Origin: Rhizobium sp. ARZ01 | GTDB taxonomy: Bacteria; Pseudomonadota; Alphaproteobacteria; Rhizobiales; Rhizobiaceae | Direction: 5' to 3' | Assembly (NCBI RefSeq): GCF_014851675.1 | Contig: NZ_JACVAE010000003.1 | Span: forward strand, 372,001 to 436,000 | DNA: 64,000 nucleotides | In this document: piece by piece, positions 35,494 through 45,290 of the stretch | Numbering within the stretch: position 1 is the first letter of the stretch | Layout: each line of letters starts with the position of its first letter | Notes under the pieces: generated by a model | Database searches by the model: none | Seen by the model: only the letters and a program-made list of their open reading frames with translations | Told to the model about the DNA's origin: nothing | Program-made: the position numbers and the translations under genes

Positions 35494-36075
35494 ATGCCGA
35501 GACTATTTGTTGCCCTCGAAGTGCCGCGCAATGCCGCAATGAGCCTGTCTCTGCTCCGCGGCGGTCTCCAGGGAGCGCGCTGGATCGATGTCGAAAACTT
35601 CCACATTACGCTCCGGTTCATCGGCGACGTCGATGGGCGGACGGCCGATGAAGTCGTCGACAAGCTGGACCGTATCGAACGGCCTGAATTTCAGCTGTCG
35701 CTTGCCGGTGTCGGGTCCTTCGGCTCGAGGAAGCCGCATTCCATCTACGCAGGGGTATCGCCCACGCCGGAAATGTACGAGTTGCAGGGTGAGATCGAGC
35801 GCATCTGCCAGCGCCTCGGCCTTCCAGCGGATCCGCGCAAGTTCACGCCGCACGTAACGCTAGCGCGGCTGCGCAATGCCCGGCTGGAGGACGTGGTTTA
35901 CTACCTGTCGGGCAGGGGGAATTTCGCCTCCTCCCCCTTTACCGTCAATCGCTTCGTGCTGATGTCTTCGAAAGAATCGGTCGGCGGCGGACCTTACGTG
36001 ACGGAGGAGGTGTTCCCTCTCTACGAGACCGGACCGTCGTTCGGCACCGCGGCAATGAGCGCGCATCCGCGATAA
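35494..36075 (+). CDS. thpR: RNA 2',3'-cyclic phosphodiesterase (LigT/2H family)
   Basis: A 193-residue 2H phosphoesterase that opens 2',3'-cyclic phosphates on RNA ends. The two catalytic HxTx motifs are HITLRFIG (about residue 38) and HVTLARL (about 122). Start MPRLFVALEVP is typical. Its last 55 bases overlap the end of the opposite-strand phosphatase gene, so the two C-termini are encoded antisense to each other. It follows tesA by 87 bases in the same direction. Confidence 0.93.
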   Translation: MPRLFVALEVPRNAAMSLSLLRGGLQGARWIDVENFHITLRFIGDVDGRTADEVVDKLDRIERPEFQLSLAGVGSFGSRKPHSIYAGVSPTPEMYELQGEIERICQRLGLPADPRKFTPHVTLARLRNARLEDVVYYLSGRGNFASSPFTVNRFVLMSSKESVGGGPYVTEEVFPLYETGPSFGTAAMSAHPR

Positions 36076-36500
36076 AGCAAGCGATAGACGGCTTCGAAAT
36101 CGGCGGCGCCGCCATAATACGGATCAGGTACGTCCTCCACGGTGCCGAAAGCCTGCGTTGAAAATAGCGCAGTCCGTGCGCGGCAGGCCGGTGGCGCAAT
36201 CTCCTTTAGCGCGCGCAGATTGTTGCGATCGAGCGCAAGGATGAGGTCGAAGCGATCGAAATCCGCAGTCGATACCTTGCGTGCCTTCTGTTGCGAAATA
36301 TCGATTCCATGTCCGGCTGCGGTCGCAATGGCGCGGCTGTCCGGGGGACTGCCGATGTGCCAGCCGCCCGTGCCGGCGGAGTCGATCACGAACTCCTGGT
36401 CGCGCCCCTCCTCGGATGTCAGGTGGCGCAGGATTCCTTCCGCAAGCGGTGAACGGCAGATGTTGCCGAGGCAGACGAACAGGATCGAAAGCGAGGTCAC
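36021..36500 (-). CDS. Low-molecular-weight protein tyrosine phosphatase
   Basis: A 159-residue cytosolic phosphatase. The P-loop is FVCLGNICRSP (Cys10, Arg16), and the general-acid loop is VPDPYYGG near residue 127. I use the GTG at 36500, since the upstream open frame (to 36800) runs across the opposite-strand phhB gene and has no family similarity. Its 3' end overlaps thpR by 55 bases. Bacterial members act on tyrosine kinases of exopolysaccharide export or on arsenate; here no such neighbour is seen. Confidence 0.9.
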   Translation of the reverse strand: MTSLSILFVCLGNICRSPLAEGILRHLTSEEGRDQEFVIDSAGTGGWHIGSPPDSRAIATAAGHGIDISQQKARKVSTADFDRFDLILALDRNNLRALKEIAPPACRARTALFSTQAFGTVEDVPDPYYGGAADFEAVYRLLYRGCALIAAVPNDGPVS

Positions 36501-36572
36501 GCAGGTTTCCTTGAAGATGTCGGGCGGCAAAATATCTGCTAAGAGGATGACCTGCAACGGAGGACACTGTCG

Positions 36573-36872
36573 ATGAAGCAGGAGAAGATCGGCAAGGAAG
36601 CGATCACTTCCAGTCTCGCCATGCTCGACGGCTGGAAGCTTGAGGAAGACGGAGCGGCAATCACCAAATCGTTCAGGTTCAAAGGGTTCAACGATGCTTT
36701 CGCCTTCATGTCGGAAGCGGCCCAGGCGGCGGAGCGGCTCAATCATCATCCGGAGTGGTTCAACGTCTATAACCGGGTGGATGTGCGCCTGACGACGCAT
36801 TCCGCAGGCGGCGTGACGGCACTCGATCTGCGGCTGGCCGAGGCGATGGAGAAGGCGGCGCGCGCGCTTTGA
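36573..36872 (+). CDS. phhB: Pterin-4a-carbinolamine dehydratase
   Basis: A 99-residue enzyme that dehydrates 4a-hydroxytetrahydropterin, recycling the cofactor of aromatic amino acid hydroxylases. The motif is [27 protein letters not shown] when joined, with the His-His-Pro-Glu-Trp core, followed by [17 protein letters not shown]. The gene diverges from the phosphatase gene by 72 bases. No phenylalanine hydroxylase gene is adjacent, so a role in other pterin pathways is possible. Confidence 0.94.
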   Translation: MKQEKIGKEAITSSLAMLDGWKLEEDGAAITKSFRFKGFNDAFAFMSEAAQAAERLNHHPEWFNVYNRVDVRLTTHSAGGVTALDLRLAEAMEKAARAL

Positions 36873-36952
36873 GGCGCCTTGCGGTCGAGGTTGCGGGTTC
36901 CCATATTTGTCGGCGCGCCGAAATTGACCGTCGCGCAGGGAGTGTGTGCGAA

Positions 36953-37336
36953 ATGGATGATGTGAAGATTGGCGAAATCCTTTTGCCGGGCGATGACGAT
37001 GAGCAGCAGAGCCAGCGGCAGCGGGTCCGCAATCGTTTCTGGCCGGTGCTGAAGCGCGCCTTTCGCCAGATTCCGTTCAGCCGCGATCTCGTTGCCGCCT
37101 ATTTCTGTGCGCTCGATCCAAGGACACCGACACGTGTCCGCGGCATTCTGCTTGCAGCCCTTGCCTATTTCGTTCTGCCGCTCGATGGCATTCCCGACAT
37201 TCTCGCAGGCATCGGGTTCTCCGACGACGTCGCCGTTTTGACGGCCGCCTTTGCTGCGATCCGCGGCCATGTTCGCGAGGACCACTACGTGTCAGCTGAT
37301 CGCGCTCTGGCGGAAGGCTTGCCGGAGAACGGCTGA
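36953..37336 (+). CDS. DUF1232 (YkvA-like) small membrane-associated protein
   Basis: A 127-residue protein from the ATG at 36953. The DUF1232 core is DPRTPTRVRGILLAALAYFVLPLDGIPD spread over residues 65-92 followed by LAGIGFSDDVAVLTAAFAAI, with the family PxDxIPD pattern (here PLDGIPD). It likely sits at the inner membrane with one or two helices. The function of the family is unknown. It follows phhB by 80 bases. Confidence 0.85.
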   Translation: MDDVKIGEILLPGDDDEQQSQRQRVRNRFWPVLKRAFRQIPFSRDLVAAYFCALDPRTPTRVRGILLAALAYFVLPLDGIPDILAGIGFSDDVAVLTAAFAAIRGHVREDHYVSADRALAEGLPENG

Positions 37337-37654
37337 CGAATTTGCGGATTCCTTGAGAACCGTTGTGTGGTAGAGGCTGCGCGTTCTCGACGCGCGTCAA
37401 ACTCTTGCCCGAATCTTTGTCGACTAACTCACTTTGATGGGATGGGCTTCTTCATCGGCATCCTGGCAGTTGCGCCATGAAAACCTGCAGGCGGTTTGCA
37501 TTGCAGCATGTTTCATAGTAACCGCCGGTTCGATGAAATGAGCGTCTGTTGACGATTTGGTAACCAGAATTAAGTCAAATTAAATCAAATCGTGATCATG
37601 CGAGCCGTCACGTCCGTTTCTGGACGAAGACAGCAAGACAACCGGCAGGGAATC
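37337..37654. other. Intergenic region upstream of the ialB-like gene
   Basis: A 318-base gap. The last 100 bases are clearly AT-richer than the surrounding sequence, with a CAAATTAAATCAAATC stretch around 37576-37592 that fits a promoter area for the ialB-like gene. No ORF, RNA gene or operator could be recognised in the rest. Confidence 0.35.
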
Positions 37655-38158
37655 ATGTTCGTAAGGAAAATCGCAACCGCACTTACCCTCGTTCTGGCAG
37701 CGGCCGGCGTTGCATCAGCGCAATCTCCGACCCGGATCCAGCAGTTCAACGCGTGGGGGGCCTACTCCTATCAGTCGAGCGGCGGCAAGGTCTGCTATGT
37801 CCTGTCCGTGCCGAAGGATAAGGCGCCGGCCGGCGTTGACCATGGCGACATCTTCTTCCTCGTATCGCAGCGCCCGGGGCAGAACATTTCCTATGAGCCG
37901 CAGGCGATGATGGGTTATCCGCTGCAGGAGAACTCGAAGGTCAATGTCGTCATCGACGGGCGCACCTTCGTCATGTTCACCAAAGGCAATTCGGCATGGG
38001 TCGAGAATGCCGCTGAGGAACCGGCCCTGGTTGCCGCGATGAAGACCGGCAAGGACATGAAGGTCGAGGCGAAGTCGCGCCGCGGCACAGGTACGAGCTA
38101 TTCGTATTCGCTTTCGGGCATTTCTGCGGCGCTGAAGCAGATTGAAGGCTGCAAGTAA
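37655..38158 (+). CDS. Invasion-associated locus B (IalB) family periplasmic protein
   Basis: A 167-residue exported protein. The start at 37655 has CAGGGAA upstream and gives a signal peptide (VRKIATALTLVLAAAGVASA). The mature part has IQQFNAWGAYSYQ, a Cys in KVCYVLSVPKDK and a C-terminal Cys in IEGCK, a pair that may form a disulfide. This layout is the IalB family, first known from Bartonella erythrocyte invasion and common in non-pathogenic rhizobia with unknown role. A strong terminator follows. Confidence 0.88.
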   Translation: MFVRKIATALTLVLAAAGVASAQSPTRIQQFNAWGAYSYQSSGGKVCYVLSVPKDKAPAGVDHGDIFFLVSQRPGQNISYEPQAMMGYPLQENSKVNVVIDGRTFVMFTKGNSAWVENAAEEPALVAAMKTGKDMKVEAKSRRGTGTSYSYSLSGISAALKQIEGCK

Positions 38159-38181
38159 GCCTATCGAGCGTACCAATATCG

Positions 38182-38207
38182 AAGGCCGATCTCATGATCG
38201 GCCTTTT
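38182..38207 (+). terminator. Terminator after the ialB-like gene
   Basis: Stem GGCCGATC / GATCGGCC with TCAT loop, flanked by AA before and TTTTT after, 25 bases past the stop codon. A classic factor-independent terminator. Confidence 0.9.
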
Positions 38208-38406
38208 TGCATTTGCGGGATTTGCAGCATGTGCGCGACGCGCCATCTTTGCCGCACGTGACTCCGCGGCCGAAGAATGCTAAAGGCGCCGCAAATGCGA
38301 GGAGCCGCGCGCAGGCGCCGTCGGGCTCCGAAGACTTCAAATCGAAAACGTGGCAAATCTGCGAGCCTGGGGCGCGCGGGCATCATGCCGTAACGGGATT
38401 GCACTG

Positions 38407-39645
38407 ATGGCGACCTTGGATTTTCTCAACGGGGCGGAGACCGCGACGGCAAAACCGGCACCCAAGGCGGGACTTGCCGAAAAGCCGTCATTGATCGGCC
38501 TTTCGCGCGAGGATATGGGCAAGGCGCTTGTCGAGAAGGGCGTCTCCGAGCGGCAGGTAAAGATGCGCGTCAGCCAGCTCTGGCACTGGCTCTACGTGCG
38601 TGGCGTCTCCGATTTCGATCACATGCTGAATGTATCGAAGGACATGCGTGAGATGCTGAAGGAGCATTTCACCATCGCCCGTCCCGAGATTGTCGAGGAG
38701 CAGGTGTCGAACGACGGCACGCGCAAATGGCTGCTGCGCTTTCCGCCGCGCGGTGCCGGCCGGCCGGTCGAGGTCGAGACCGTCTACATCCCCGAGGAGG
38801 GTCGCGGCACACTCTGCATTTCCAGCCAGGTCGGCTGCACGCTGACCTGCTCGTTCTGTCACACGGGTACGCAGAAGTTGGTGCGCAACCTGACTGCGGA
38901 GGAAGTTCTCGCGCAGCTTCTACTGGCCCGCGACCGGCTGGGTGACTTCCCCGACCGCGAGACCCCTGCGGGCGCCATTGTGCCGAACGATGGCCGCAAG
39001 GTCTCCAACATCGTCATGATGGGTATGGGCGAGCCGCTGTACAACTTCGAGAACGTCAAGCAGGCGTTGTTGATTGCCACCGACGGCGACGGGCTATCGC
39101 TGTCAAAGCGCCGCGTCACGCTTTCGACATCGGGTGTCGTGCCGGAGATCTACCGCACCGGTGAGGAGATCGGCGTGATGCTGGCCATCTCGTTGCATGC
39201 GGTGCGCGACGAACTGCGCGACATGCTCGTGCCGATCAACAAGAAGTATCCGCTGAAGGAACTGCTCGAGGCCTGCCGCGCCTACCCGAGCCTGTCGAAC
39301 GCCCGCCGCATCACCTTCGAATACGTGATGCTCAAGGACGTCAACGACAGCCTCGAGGATGCCAAGCTGCTTACGCAACTCTTGAAGGGCATTCCGGCGA
39401 AGATCAACCTGATCCCGTTCAATCCCTGGCCAGGCACGAACTACCAGTGTTCTGACTGGGAGCAGATCGAAAAGTTTGCCGACTTCATCAACCAGGCCGG
39501 CTATGCCTCGCCGATCCGCACCCCGCGCGGCCGGGACATCCTCGCCGCCTGCGGACAATTGAAGTCGGAATCGGAGCGTATGCGCAAGGTCGACCGCATG
39601 GCCTATGAGGCGATGATGATCGCCGGTCACGGCGAGGACGACTGA
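38407..39645 (+). CDS. rlmN: 23S rRNA (A2503-C2)/tRNA (A37-C2) methyltransferase RlmN
   Basis: Radical SAM enzyme that places a C2 methyl on adenosine 2503 of 23S rRNA and A37 of some tRNAs. From the ATG at 38407 (412 residues) the iron-sulfur motif is CTLTCSFC at residues 144-151, followed by MGMGEPLYN, the serine region [11 protein letters not shown] and the catalytic C-terminal Cys in [15 protein letters not shown] at 38350 would add 19 residues that are not family-like. It stands alone between the ialB-like gene and a LysE exporter. Confidence 0.95.
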   Translation: MATLDFLNGAETATAKPAPKAGLAEKPSLIGLSREDMGKALVEKGVSERQVKMRVSQLWHWLYVRGVSDFDHMLNVSKDMREMLKEHFTIARPEIVEEQVSNDGTRKWLLRFPPRGAGRPVEVETVYIPEEGRGTLCISSQVGCTLTCSFCHTGTQKLVRNLTAEEVLAQLLLARDRLGDFPDRETPAGAIVPNDGRKVSNIVMMGMGEPLYNFENVKQALLIATDGDGLSLSKRRVTLSTSGVVPEIYRTGEEIGVMLAISLHAVRDELRDMLVPINKKYPLKELLEACRAYPSLSNARRITFEYVMLKDVNDSLEDAKLLTQLLKGIPAKINLIPFNPWPGTNYQCSDWEQIEKFADFINQAGYASPIRTPRGRDILAACGQLKSESERMRKVDRMAYEAMMIAGHGEDD

Positions 39646-39701
39646 CACGCTTCTCTAACGGGCACTCTTTGCGAGTTAGCGGAGTGCTGCGCGCAGGAGC
39701 T

Positions 39702-40352
39702 TCAGCGCGCCTGCGTCATGAAGATTTTCATGGCAAAGATCGAGAAGACGCCGGCGAAGGTGTAGTCGAGGCCGCGGAGGACCTTCTTGTTGTTCCTCAG
39801 CCAGGTGGAAAGCTTGTCGGCGGCCAGTACGACGATCGTGTTGACCGGCATGCCGATCATGATGAATAGCAGGCCGAACACCATCAGCTTGCCCGTCACG
39901 TTCGGGTCGCCGGCCGAGACGAACTGCGGCAGGAAGGTCATGAAGAAGATGATGACCTTCGGGTTCAGAAGGTTGACCCAGAAGCCGGTCGAGATGTTTG
40001 CAAGCGCCGACGCCTTCGGCATCGCGACTGCCTCGCCTGTCTTGTCCGAAAAGCTCGAGCCTACGCGGATCGCCTGGATGGCCAGCCACAAGAGATAACC
40101 GGCGCCACCGGTCTTGAGGATCGTGAAAGCCGTGGGCGAGGCGGTGATCAGCGCCGATATGCCGAAGGCGACCAGCATCGTGTGCACGACGATGCCCATG
40201 CTGGTGCCGAGCACCACGAAAAGCGCCGGTCCACGACCTTGCGACAGCGCACGGCTGATCGAGAGCGTCATGTCCGGGCCCGGCGTGGCGGCGAGCAGAA
40301 GGCTTGCTGCGGTGAAGGCGGCCAGTGTTGCGAGCGAAGGCAGGTATTCCAT
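39702..40352 (-). CDS. LysE/RhtB family amino acid exporter
   Basis: A 216-residue inner-membrane exporter with six predicted helices. The signature is ATPGPDMTLSISRALSQGRGPAL, and the conserved mid-loop is FWVNLLNPKVIIFFMTFLPQFV, closest in form to the RhtB homoserine/threonine group. It is divergent from argG with a 181-base gap, so sharing a control region with arginine synthesis is possible but unproved. Confidence 0.92.
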   Translation of the reverse strand: MEYLPSLATLAAFTAASLLLAATPGPDMTLSISRALSQGRGPALFVVLGTSMGIVVHTMLVAFGISALITASPTAFTILKTGGAGYLLWLAIQAIRVGSSFSDKTGEAVAMPKASALANISTGFWVNLLNPKVIIFFMTFLPQFVSAGDPNVTGKLMVFGLLFIMIGMPVNTIVVLAADKLSTWLRNNKKVLRGLDYTFAGVFSIFAMKIFMTQAR

Positions 40353-40533
40353 GGTGTCGGATCCGCTTTTTCAGGTGCTAGTCGTTCGATACTCCGGCGC
40401 TCCGCGCTTGGGAAGCCTAATTGTCATGCCTCCGTGCCGTGGCGCTTGTATCCTCGCTGTTTCTGACTAAAAGTGCCGCCGAAATCTTTGCGCGGCATGG
40501 CCGCATTCCCTGACACCACACGGACAGACAACC

Positions 40534-41757
40534 ATGGCATCTCCCAAGCAAGTCAAGAAGGTCGTTCTCGCCTATTCGGGCGGTCTCGACACGTCGATCA
40601 TCCTGAAATGGCTGCAGACCGAGCTCGGCGCTGAAGTCGTCACCTTCACCGCCGACCTCGGCCAGGGTGAGGAGCTCGAGCCGGCGCGCAAGAAGGCCGA
40701 GATGCTCGGCATCAAGGAGATCTTCATCGAGGATGTGCGCGAGGAGTTCGTCCGCGACTTCGTCTTCCCGATGTTCCGCGCCAATGCCGTCTATGAAGGC
40801 GTCTATCTGCTCGGCACTTCGATTGCCCGTCCGCTGATCTCCAAGCATCTGATCGAGATTGCGAAGAAGACCGGTGCGGACGCGATCGCGCATGGGGCCA
40901 CCGGCAAGGGTAACGACCAGGTCCGCTTCGAGCTGTCTGCCTATGCGCTGAACCCGGATATCAAGATCATCGCTCCTTGGCGCGACTGGTCGTTCAAGAG
41001 CCGCACGCATCTGCTCGAATTCGCCGAGCAGCACCAGATCCCGGTTGCCAAGGACAAGAAGGGCGAGGCGCCGTTCTCGGTCGACGCCAACCTTCTGCAC
41101 TCGTCCTCCGAGGGCAAGGTGCTGGAAGACCCGGCGGTCGAGGCACCGGAATACGTGCACATGCGGACCATTTCGCCGGAAAACGCGCCTGACAAGGCGA
41201 CCACCATCAAGGTCGGCTTCGAGCGTGGCGATGCGGTCTCGATCAACGGCGTGCGCATGTCGCCGGCAACGCTGCTTGCGACGCTCAACAATTATGGCCG
41301 CGACAATGGCATCGGTCGTCTCGATCTCGTGGAAAACCGCTTCGTCGGCATGAAATCGCGCGGCGTCTACGAGACCCCCGGCGGCACGATCCTGCTTGCC
41401 GCGCACCGCGCCATCGAATCGATCACGCTCGACCGGGGCGCCGCACACCTCAAGGACGAGCTGATGCCGCGCTATGCGGAGCTGATCTACTACGGCTTCT
41501 GGTTCTCGCCCGAGCGCGAGATGCTGCAGGCGCTGATCGACAAGAGCCAGGAACATGTCGAGGGTGAAGTGACGCTGAAGCTCTACAAGGGCAACGTCAT
41601 GGTCATCGGTCGTGAATCGCCGAAGTCGCTTTACTCCGACAAGCTCGTCACCTTCGAGGACGACCAGGGCGCCTACGACCAGAAGGACGCCGCCGGTTTC
41701 ATCAAGCTGAACGCGCTACGCCTGCGGACTCTCGCTGCCCGCGACCGTCGCGGCTGA
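40534..41757 (+). CDS. argG: Argininosuccinate synthase
   Basis: Joins citrulline and aspartate with ATP in arginine synthesis. The 407-residue protein has the ATP pyrophosphatase P-loop [15 protein letters not shown] near the N-terminus, [15 protein letters not shown], and [23 protein letters not shown] split around residue 255. Length and motifs are standard for type I enzymes. The start is preceded by a CACGGACAGACAACC leader with weak ribosome site. A terminator follows. Confidence 0.98.
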   Translation: MASPKQVKKVVLAYSGGLDTSIILKWLQTELGAEVVTFTADLGQGEELEPARKKAEMLGIKEIFIEDVREEFVRDFVFPMFRANAVYEGVYLLGTSIARPLISKHLIEIAKKTGADAIAHGATGKGNDQVRFELSAYALNPDIKIIAPWRDWSFKSRTHLLEFAEQHQIPVAKDKKGEAPFSVDANLLHSSSEGKVLEDPAVEAPEYVHMRTISPENAPDKATTIKVGFERGDAVSINGVRMSPATLLATLNNYGRDNGIGRLDLVENRFVGMKSRGVYETPGGTILLAAHRAIESITLDRGAAHLKDELMPRYAELIYYGFWFSPEREMLQALIDKSQEHVEGEVTLKLYKGNVMVIGRESPKSLYSDKLVTFEDDQGAYDQKDAAGFIKLNALRLRTLAARDRRG

Positions 41758-41788
41758 CAGCCAGCACTTCGGGCAGATATTACGGACC

Positions 41789-41817
41789 CGCCGGGCACCC
41801 GCTCGGCGGGTTTTCTA
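41789..41817. terminator. Bidirectional terminator between argG and an MFS gene
   Basis: Stem CCCGCCG / CGGCGGG with a ten-base loop, followed by TTTTCT on the plus strand. It lies 31 bases after argG and abuts the stop of the convergent MFS gene. Confidence 0.75.
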
Positions 41818-43029
41818 TTCGTCCTTGGCGGCCTTCCAATCGGCACGTCGCGAAGCGAACAGGAACCAGAGGTAGGAAAGGACGGAGATCAGGCCCATTG
41901 TCGGTATCACCGTGCCGAAAGACAGAAGCGGAATGCCGATCATCGCGGCGACCAGACCGCCCAGGAAACCGGATCCCATCTGAATGAAGCCGATGAGCGC
42001 GGAGGCAGAACCGGCGATGTGCGGAAAGGGATACATGCCGGCCGTCGTCATCTGCGGCGAGACGAAGGCGATGCCGAATGTGTAAATCGCGACGGGCAGC
42101 ATGATTGACCAGAAGCTTGGCGGCAGGACGTGGACCGATGCGGCCATCATCAGGCTGCCGGTCCCGATCAGCACAAGTCCGCTCCACACCGAATACGATC
42201 CGCCGAAACGGCGGGAAAAGTAGCGCAGCGCAATCGAGCCGAAGAAGTAGGAACCGGACTGCATGATCATGCTCAGACCGAACTGGGTCGGGGTCAGGCC
42301 GATCTTCTCGATCATGATGAACGGCAGCATGGTTGCCTGCGCATAGAGCGCACCGACAGCACCGGCCATGACGAATGCGGCGGCGACAAAACGGGCGTCG
42401 CGGGCGAGTTCAAAATAGGCCGACACCAACGGACGAGGCAAGGCTCGGCGCGGATCTGGGACGATCGTTTCGCACAGGCAGAAGTATACCAGCAGGCACG
42501 AGGCGAGGCCGAAGCCAACCATCAGGAAAAAGATCGAGGTCCATCCGAAGGCTGCCAGGGCGAATCCCCCAATAGTGGGAGCCATCGCCGGACCTATCGC
42601 CAGCATGATGCCGATCAGGTTCATGATCCGCGCCGCCTCGCCTCCGATGAACTGGTCGCGGACGATGGCGCGCGAAACCGTGACACCGACCGAGGCGCCG
42701 ACACCCTGGATCAGACGGCCGGCAAGCAGCCATTCGACGCTCGGAGCGAATGCCGCAGCAAGGCTTCCTGCGAGATAGATCGAGAGGAACAGCAATGTAG
42801 CGACGCGTCGACCGAAGGCATCCGCCAGCGGCCCCGCCAGGAGTTGGGCGAGGGCAAAGCCGCCGAAGTAGAACGACAAGGTCAGTTTGATCGTCGACTC
42901 GGTTGTCCCGAACGCATGCACAAGGGTCGGCATCGCGGGCGTATAGAGCGACATCGAGATCGGACCGAGCGACGTCAGGAGCGCGCCGATAAGGGTTGTT
43001 CGGCGCTCGGTCATCCGTTGCGGCGGCAT
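41815..43029 (-). CDS. MFS multidrug exporter, Bcr/CflA family
   Basis: Inner-membrane drug:proton antiporter of 404 residues and about twelve helices. Family marks are LGPISMSLYTPAMPTLVHAF after helix 1, the motif A GPLADAFGRR, and the motif C-like VQGVGASVGVTVSRAIVRD (here LIQGVGAS). I chose the ATG at 43029 because AGAAGGAA lies seven bases before it; an in-frame ATG at 43077 and one at 43014 are alternatives. It is divergent from a LysE gene. The substrate is unknown. Confidence 0.9.
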   Translation of the reverse strand: MPPQRMTERRTTLIGALLTSLGPISMSLYTPAMPTLVHAFGTTESTIKLTLSFYFGGFALAQLLAGPLADAFGRRVATLLFLSIYLAGSLAAAFAPSVEWLLAGRLIQGVGASVGVTVSRAIVRDQFIGGEAARIMNLIGIMLAIGPAMAPTIGGFALAAFGWTSIFFLMVGFGLASCLLVYFCLCETIVPDPRRALPRPLVSAYFELARDARFVAAAFVMAGAVGALYAQATMLPFIMIEKIGLTPTQFGLSMIMQSGSYFFGSIALRYFSRRFGGSYSVWSGLVLIGTGSLMMAASVHVLPPSFWSIMLPVAIYTFGIAFVSPQMTTAGMYPFPHIAGSASALIGFIQMGSGFLGGLVAAMIGIPLLSFGTVIPTMGLISVLSYLWFLFASRRADWKAAKDE

Positions 43030-43217
43030 TCGTGTATTCCTTCTGCCCCGCCATGCGTGATGGTGGTCCAGTTTCATGCGTTTCAGCTCTGCTTATCGCT
43101 TCCGGGCGGAGGGATGCAATCCGCGAAGTTTTGCCGGCCCCGCCAGATCACGCCCAGATGGCTTGACGAAAACGTGTGTGCAAGATCGAATGACGTTTCG
43201 ATCCTGCGGAGTTCTCC

Positions 43218-43859
43218 ATGACCGGTTCCTTGCTTCTCGGCGCCTTTCTCGCCGCCCTTTTCTATGTGCTCATTCCCGGCCCGGCTTTCCTGGCATTGCT
43301 CGGCATCGGAGCGGGGCAGGGCCGGAAGGCCGGTGCCTTGTTCCTGGGCGGGCATCTGGCCGGTGACCTTGTCTGGTCGACGTTGGCGCTTGTTGCCATC
43401 GTCGGGGCCAAGACGGTGGGCACGTTCGTCTTCGACGTGCTGGGATTCATGTGTGGCTTCTATCTGGCGTGGATCGGCTGGACGGCCCTTCGCGCCAAGC
43501 CACGGGGGTCGGACAAGCCGCTTCTTGTGGTCGAGCGTCCGTTGCGGCGTGGACTGATCTTCGGGCTGACCAATCCCAAGGGCTATCCGGTGGCGCTCGC
43601 CACCTTCACGGCACTTCTCGCGAGTTCTTCGAACGCACTCGATTTTTCCGCGCTGCCCCAGCTGCTTGCCGTCTCGTTCTTCGGCTTCCTGATTGCCGAC
43701 ATCATCCTGGTTTCGATCATCGGCGCTTCGATCGTACGCCGGTTTTACCGCCGGCATGAGCTTGCGATCGTGCGCATGTCGGGGCTGCTGTTCATGGGTT
43801 TTGCGGTGCAGGCGGTCTGGCACGCGGCGCCCGGGCTTGTCAGCTGGCGGCGGACGTAA
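43218..43859 (+). CDS. LysE family exporter
   Basis: A 213-residue inner-membrane protein with about six helices. It has LIPGPAFLALLGIGAGQGRKAGALFLGGHLAGD, whose PGP motif and following loop define the LysE superfamily, and LTNPKGYPVALATFTAL in the middle. It is one of three LysE-type genes in this window. It is convergent with the sensor kinase gene 24 bases away and divergent from the MFS pump. Confidence 0.87.
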   Translation: MTGSLLLGAFLAALFYVLIPGPAFLALLGIGAGQGRKAGALFLGGHLAGDLVWSTLALVAIVGAKTVGTFVFDVLGFMCGFYLAWIGWTALRAKPRGSDKPLLVVERPLRRGLIFGLTNPKGYPVALATFTALLASSSNALDFSALPQLLAVSFFGFLIADIILVSIIGASIVRRFYRRHELAIVRMSGLLFMGFAVQAVWHAAPGLVSWRRT

Positions 43860-43883
43860 GGTCGCCCGAGGAGCCCGTGCCCG

Positions 43884-45290
43884 TCAGCCGGATCCGGCAT
43901 CAGCAGCGGCAGCGGGAAAGGTAACGACAGCACACAGTCCCTTGCCGCCGGTGCCCTCCTCCAGTGTCAGCGTAGCGCCGAACAGTGCTGCGATATCCTC
44001 GACGATGGAGAGACCAAGACCCATGCCTGGTGCGTTGCCATGTCCGCCGCGGGCGAAGCGTTGCAGCACCTCTGCACGCCGCTCCGCCTGGATCCCGGGG
44101 CCATTGTCCTCCACCCGCAGCCGGACCACGTGCTTTTCGGAAAAGACCATGACGGTGACTTCCGCGCCTGAGCCGGCATAGGCAATGGCATTCTCGATCA
44201 GGTTGCGCAGCATTTCGCCGAACAGGAGCGGTTCTGCCCGCACGATTGCGGGACCGTTGCCGTCGAAGCCGAGGTCTATGCCGGCCTGGGCAGCTACCGG
44301 CACGTATTCGGCGGTCATCGTCTGGGCAAGCGTGGCGATGTCGATTGCCGCCACCGGATGCGGCTCTGCCGAGCCGGCAGCGTCGATCTTTGCCATCAAC
44401 AGCAGCTGCGCCAGGATGCGCTCGGCGTGGGCCACCGCATCATCGCCCTTCCGGGCGGCCTCCTGCGCCGCACCGAGTGAGGGTGCGCGGCTGGCAAGAA
44501 CAAGCTGGGTGCGGATGATGGCGAGTGGTGTACGCAGCTGGTGGCTCGCGTTGCCTGAAAAATGGCGCAGGGAGTTCAGCGCGGATTGTAGCCGCACCAT
44601 GAAGGAGTTCACCGTATCGACAAGGCCCTGCACCTCGCTTGGAACTGCCTGGTCGATCGGGTGCAGGTCGCTTGGATTGCGCTCGGCGATCGCGTCGCTC
44701 AGGCGATAAAGCGGCCGCAGAGCCAGCGTCACGGCGATCCAGACAATAGCGGCGGCACCGGCCATCATCAGCCCAAGGCGCAGGGCCGAGCGCAACAGGA
44801 TCGCCTGTGTCAGCTGCCGCCTTGCAATGGTGGTTTCGGCAACCGTCACCGCGAAGGGAACGGAATTGACGCCGGTCGATGCTGAGCGCTGTAGCACCGC
44901 GACGCGAATTGGCTCGCCGCGAAAGGTTGCATCCGCATAGGCTGTCGACTGCCCCTTGGTGTCGGTAATGGTCGGAAGGGCCTGGTAACCGGTGATGAAA
45001 TGGCCCGGCGGTCCCTCAACCCGGTAGAACACGCGGTCCTGTGCGGCCGACGTCAGCATCTCCAGCGCCACATAGGGAATATCGACCTCGAGTGCGCCGT
45101 TTTCATTCACAACCACCCGTTCGGCAATGGCGAGCGCCGATCCGGCGAGCACGCGATCGGAAACGGTATCCGCCGTCTTTATCGCCTCGTGGTAGGTGTC
45201 GATCAGGGCGAGAATGCCGAAAACGGCGGTCGCAACGAAGAGCCAGCCCAGCAGTTGGCTGCGAAGCGAGGAGGCCGGGCTGTGGGTCAA
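43884..45290 (-). CDS. tctE: Sensor histidine kinase, TctE type
   Basis: A 468-residue inner-membrane kinase. Membrane helices at about residues 10-31 and 170-192 enclose a periplasmic sensor of the 2CSK_N kind. The H-box is HFSGNASHQLRTPL with His250 as phospho-acceptor; the ATPase domain has NLIENAIAYAGSG, VEDNGPGI and GMGLGLSIVEDIAALFG. It overlaps the regulator gene by four bases. Being beside tctCBA, it is probably the tricarboxylate sensor pair known as TctDE, although the ligand is not proven. Confidence 0.9.
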   Translation of the reverse strand: MTHSPASSLRSQLLGWLFVATAVFGILALIDTYHEAIKTADTVSDRVLAGSALAIAERVVVNENGALEVDIPYVALEMLTSAAQDRVFYRVEGPPGHFITGYQALPTITDTKGQSTAYADATFRGEPIRVAVLQRSASTGVNSVPFAVTVAETTIARRQLTQAILLRSALRLGLMMAGAAAIVWIAVTLALRPLYRLSDAIAERNPSDLHPIDQAVPSEVQGLVDTVNSFMVRLQSALNSLRHFSGNASHQLRTPLAIIRTQLVLASRAPSLGAAQEAARKGDDAVAHAERILAQLLLMAKIDAAGSAEPHPVAAIDIATLAQTMTAEYVPVAAQAGIDLGFDGNGPAIVRAEPLLFGEMLRNLIENAIAYAGSGAEVTVMVFSEKHVVRLRVEDNGPGIQAERRAEVLQRFARGGHGNAPGMGLGLSIVEDIAALFGATLTLEEGTGGKGLCAVVTFPAAAADAGSG

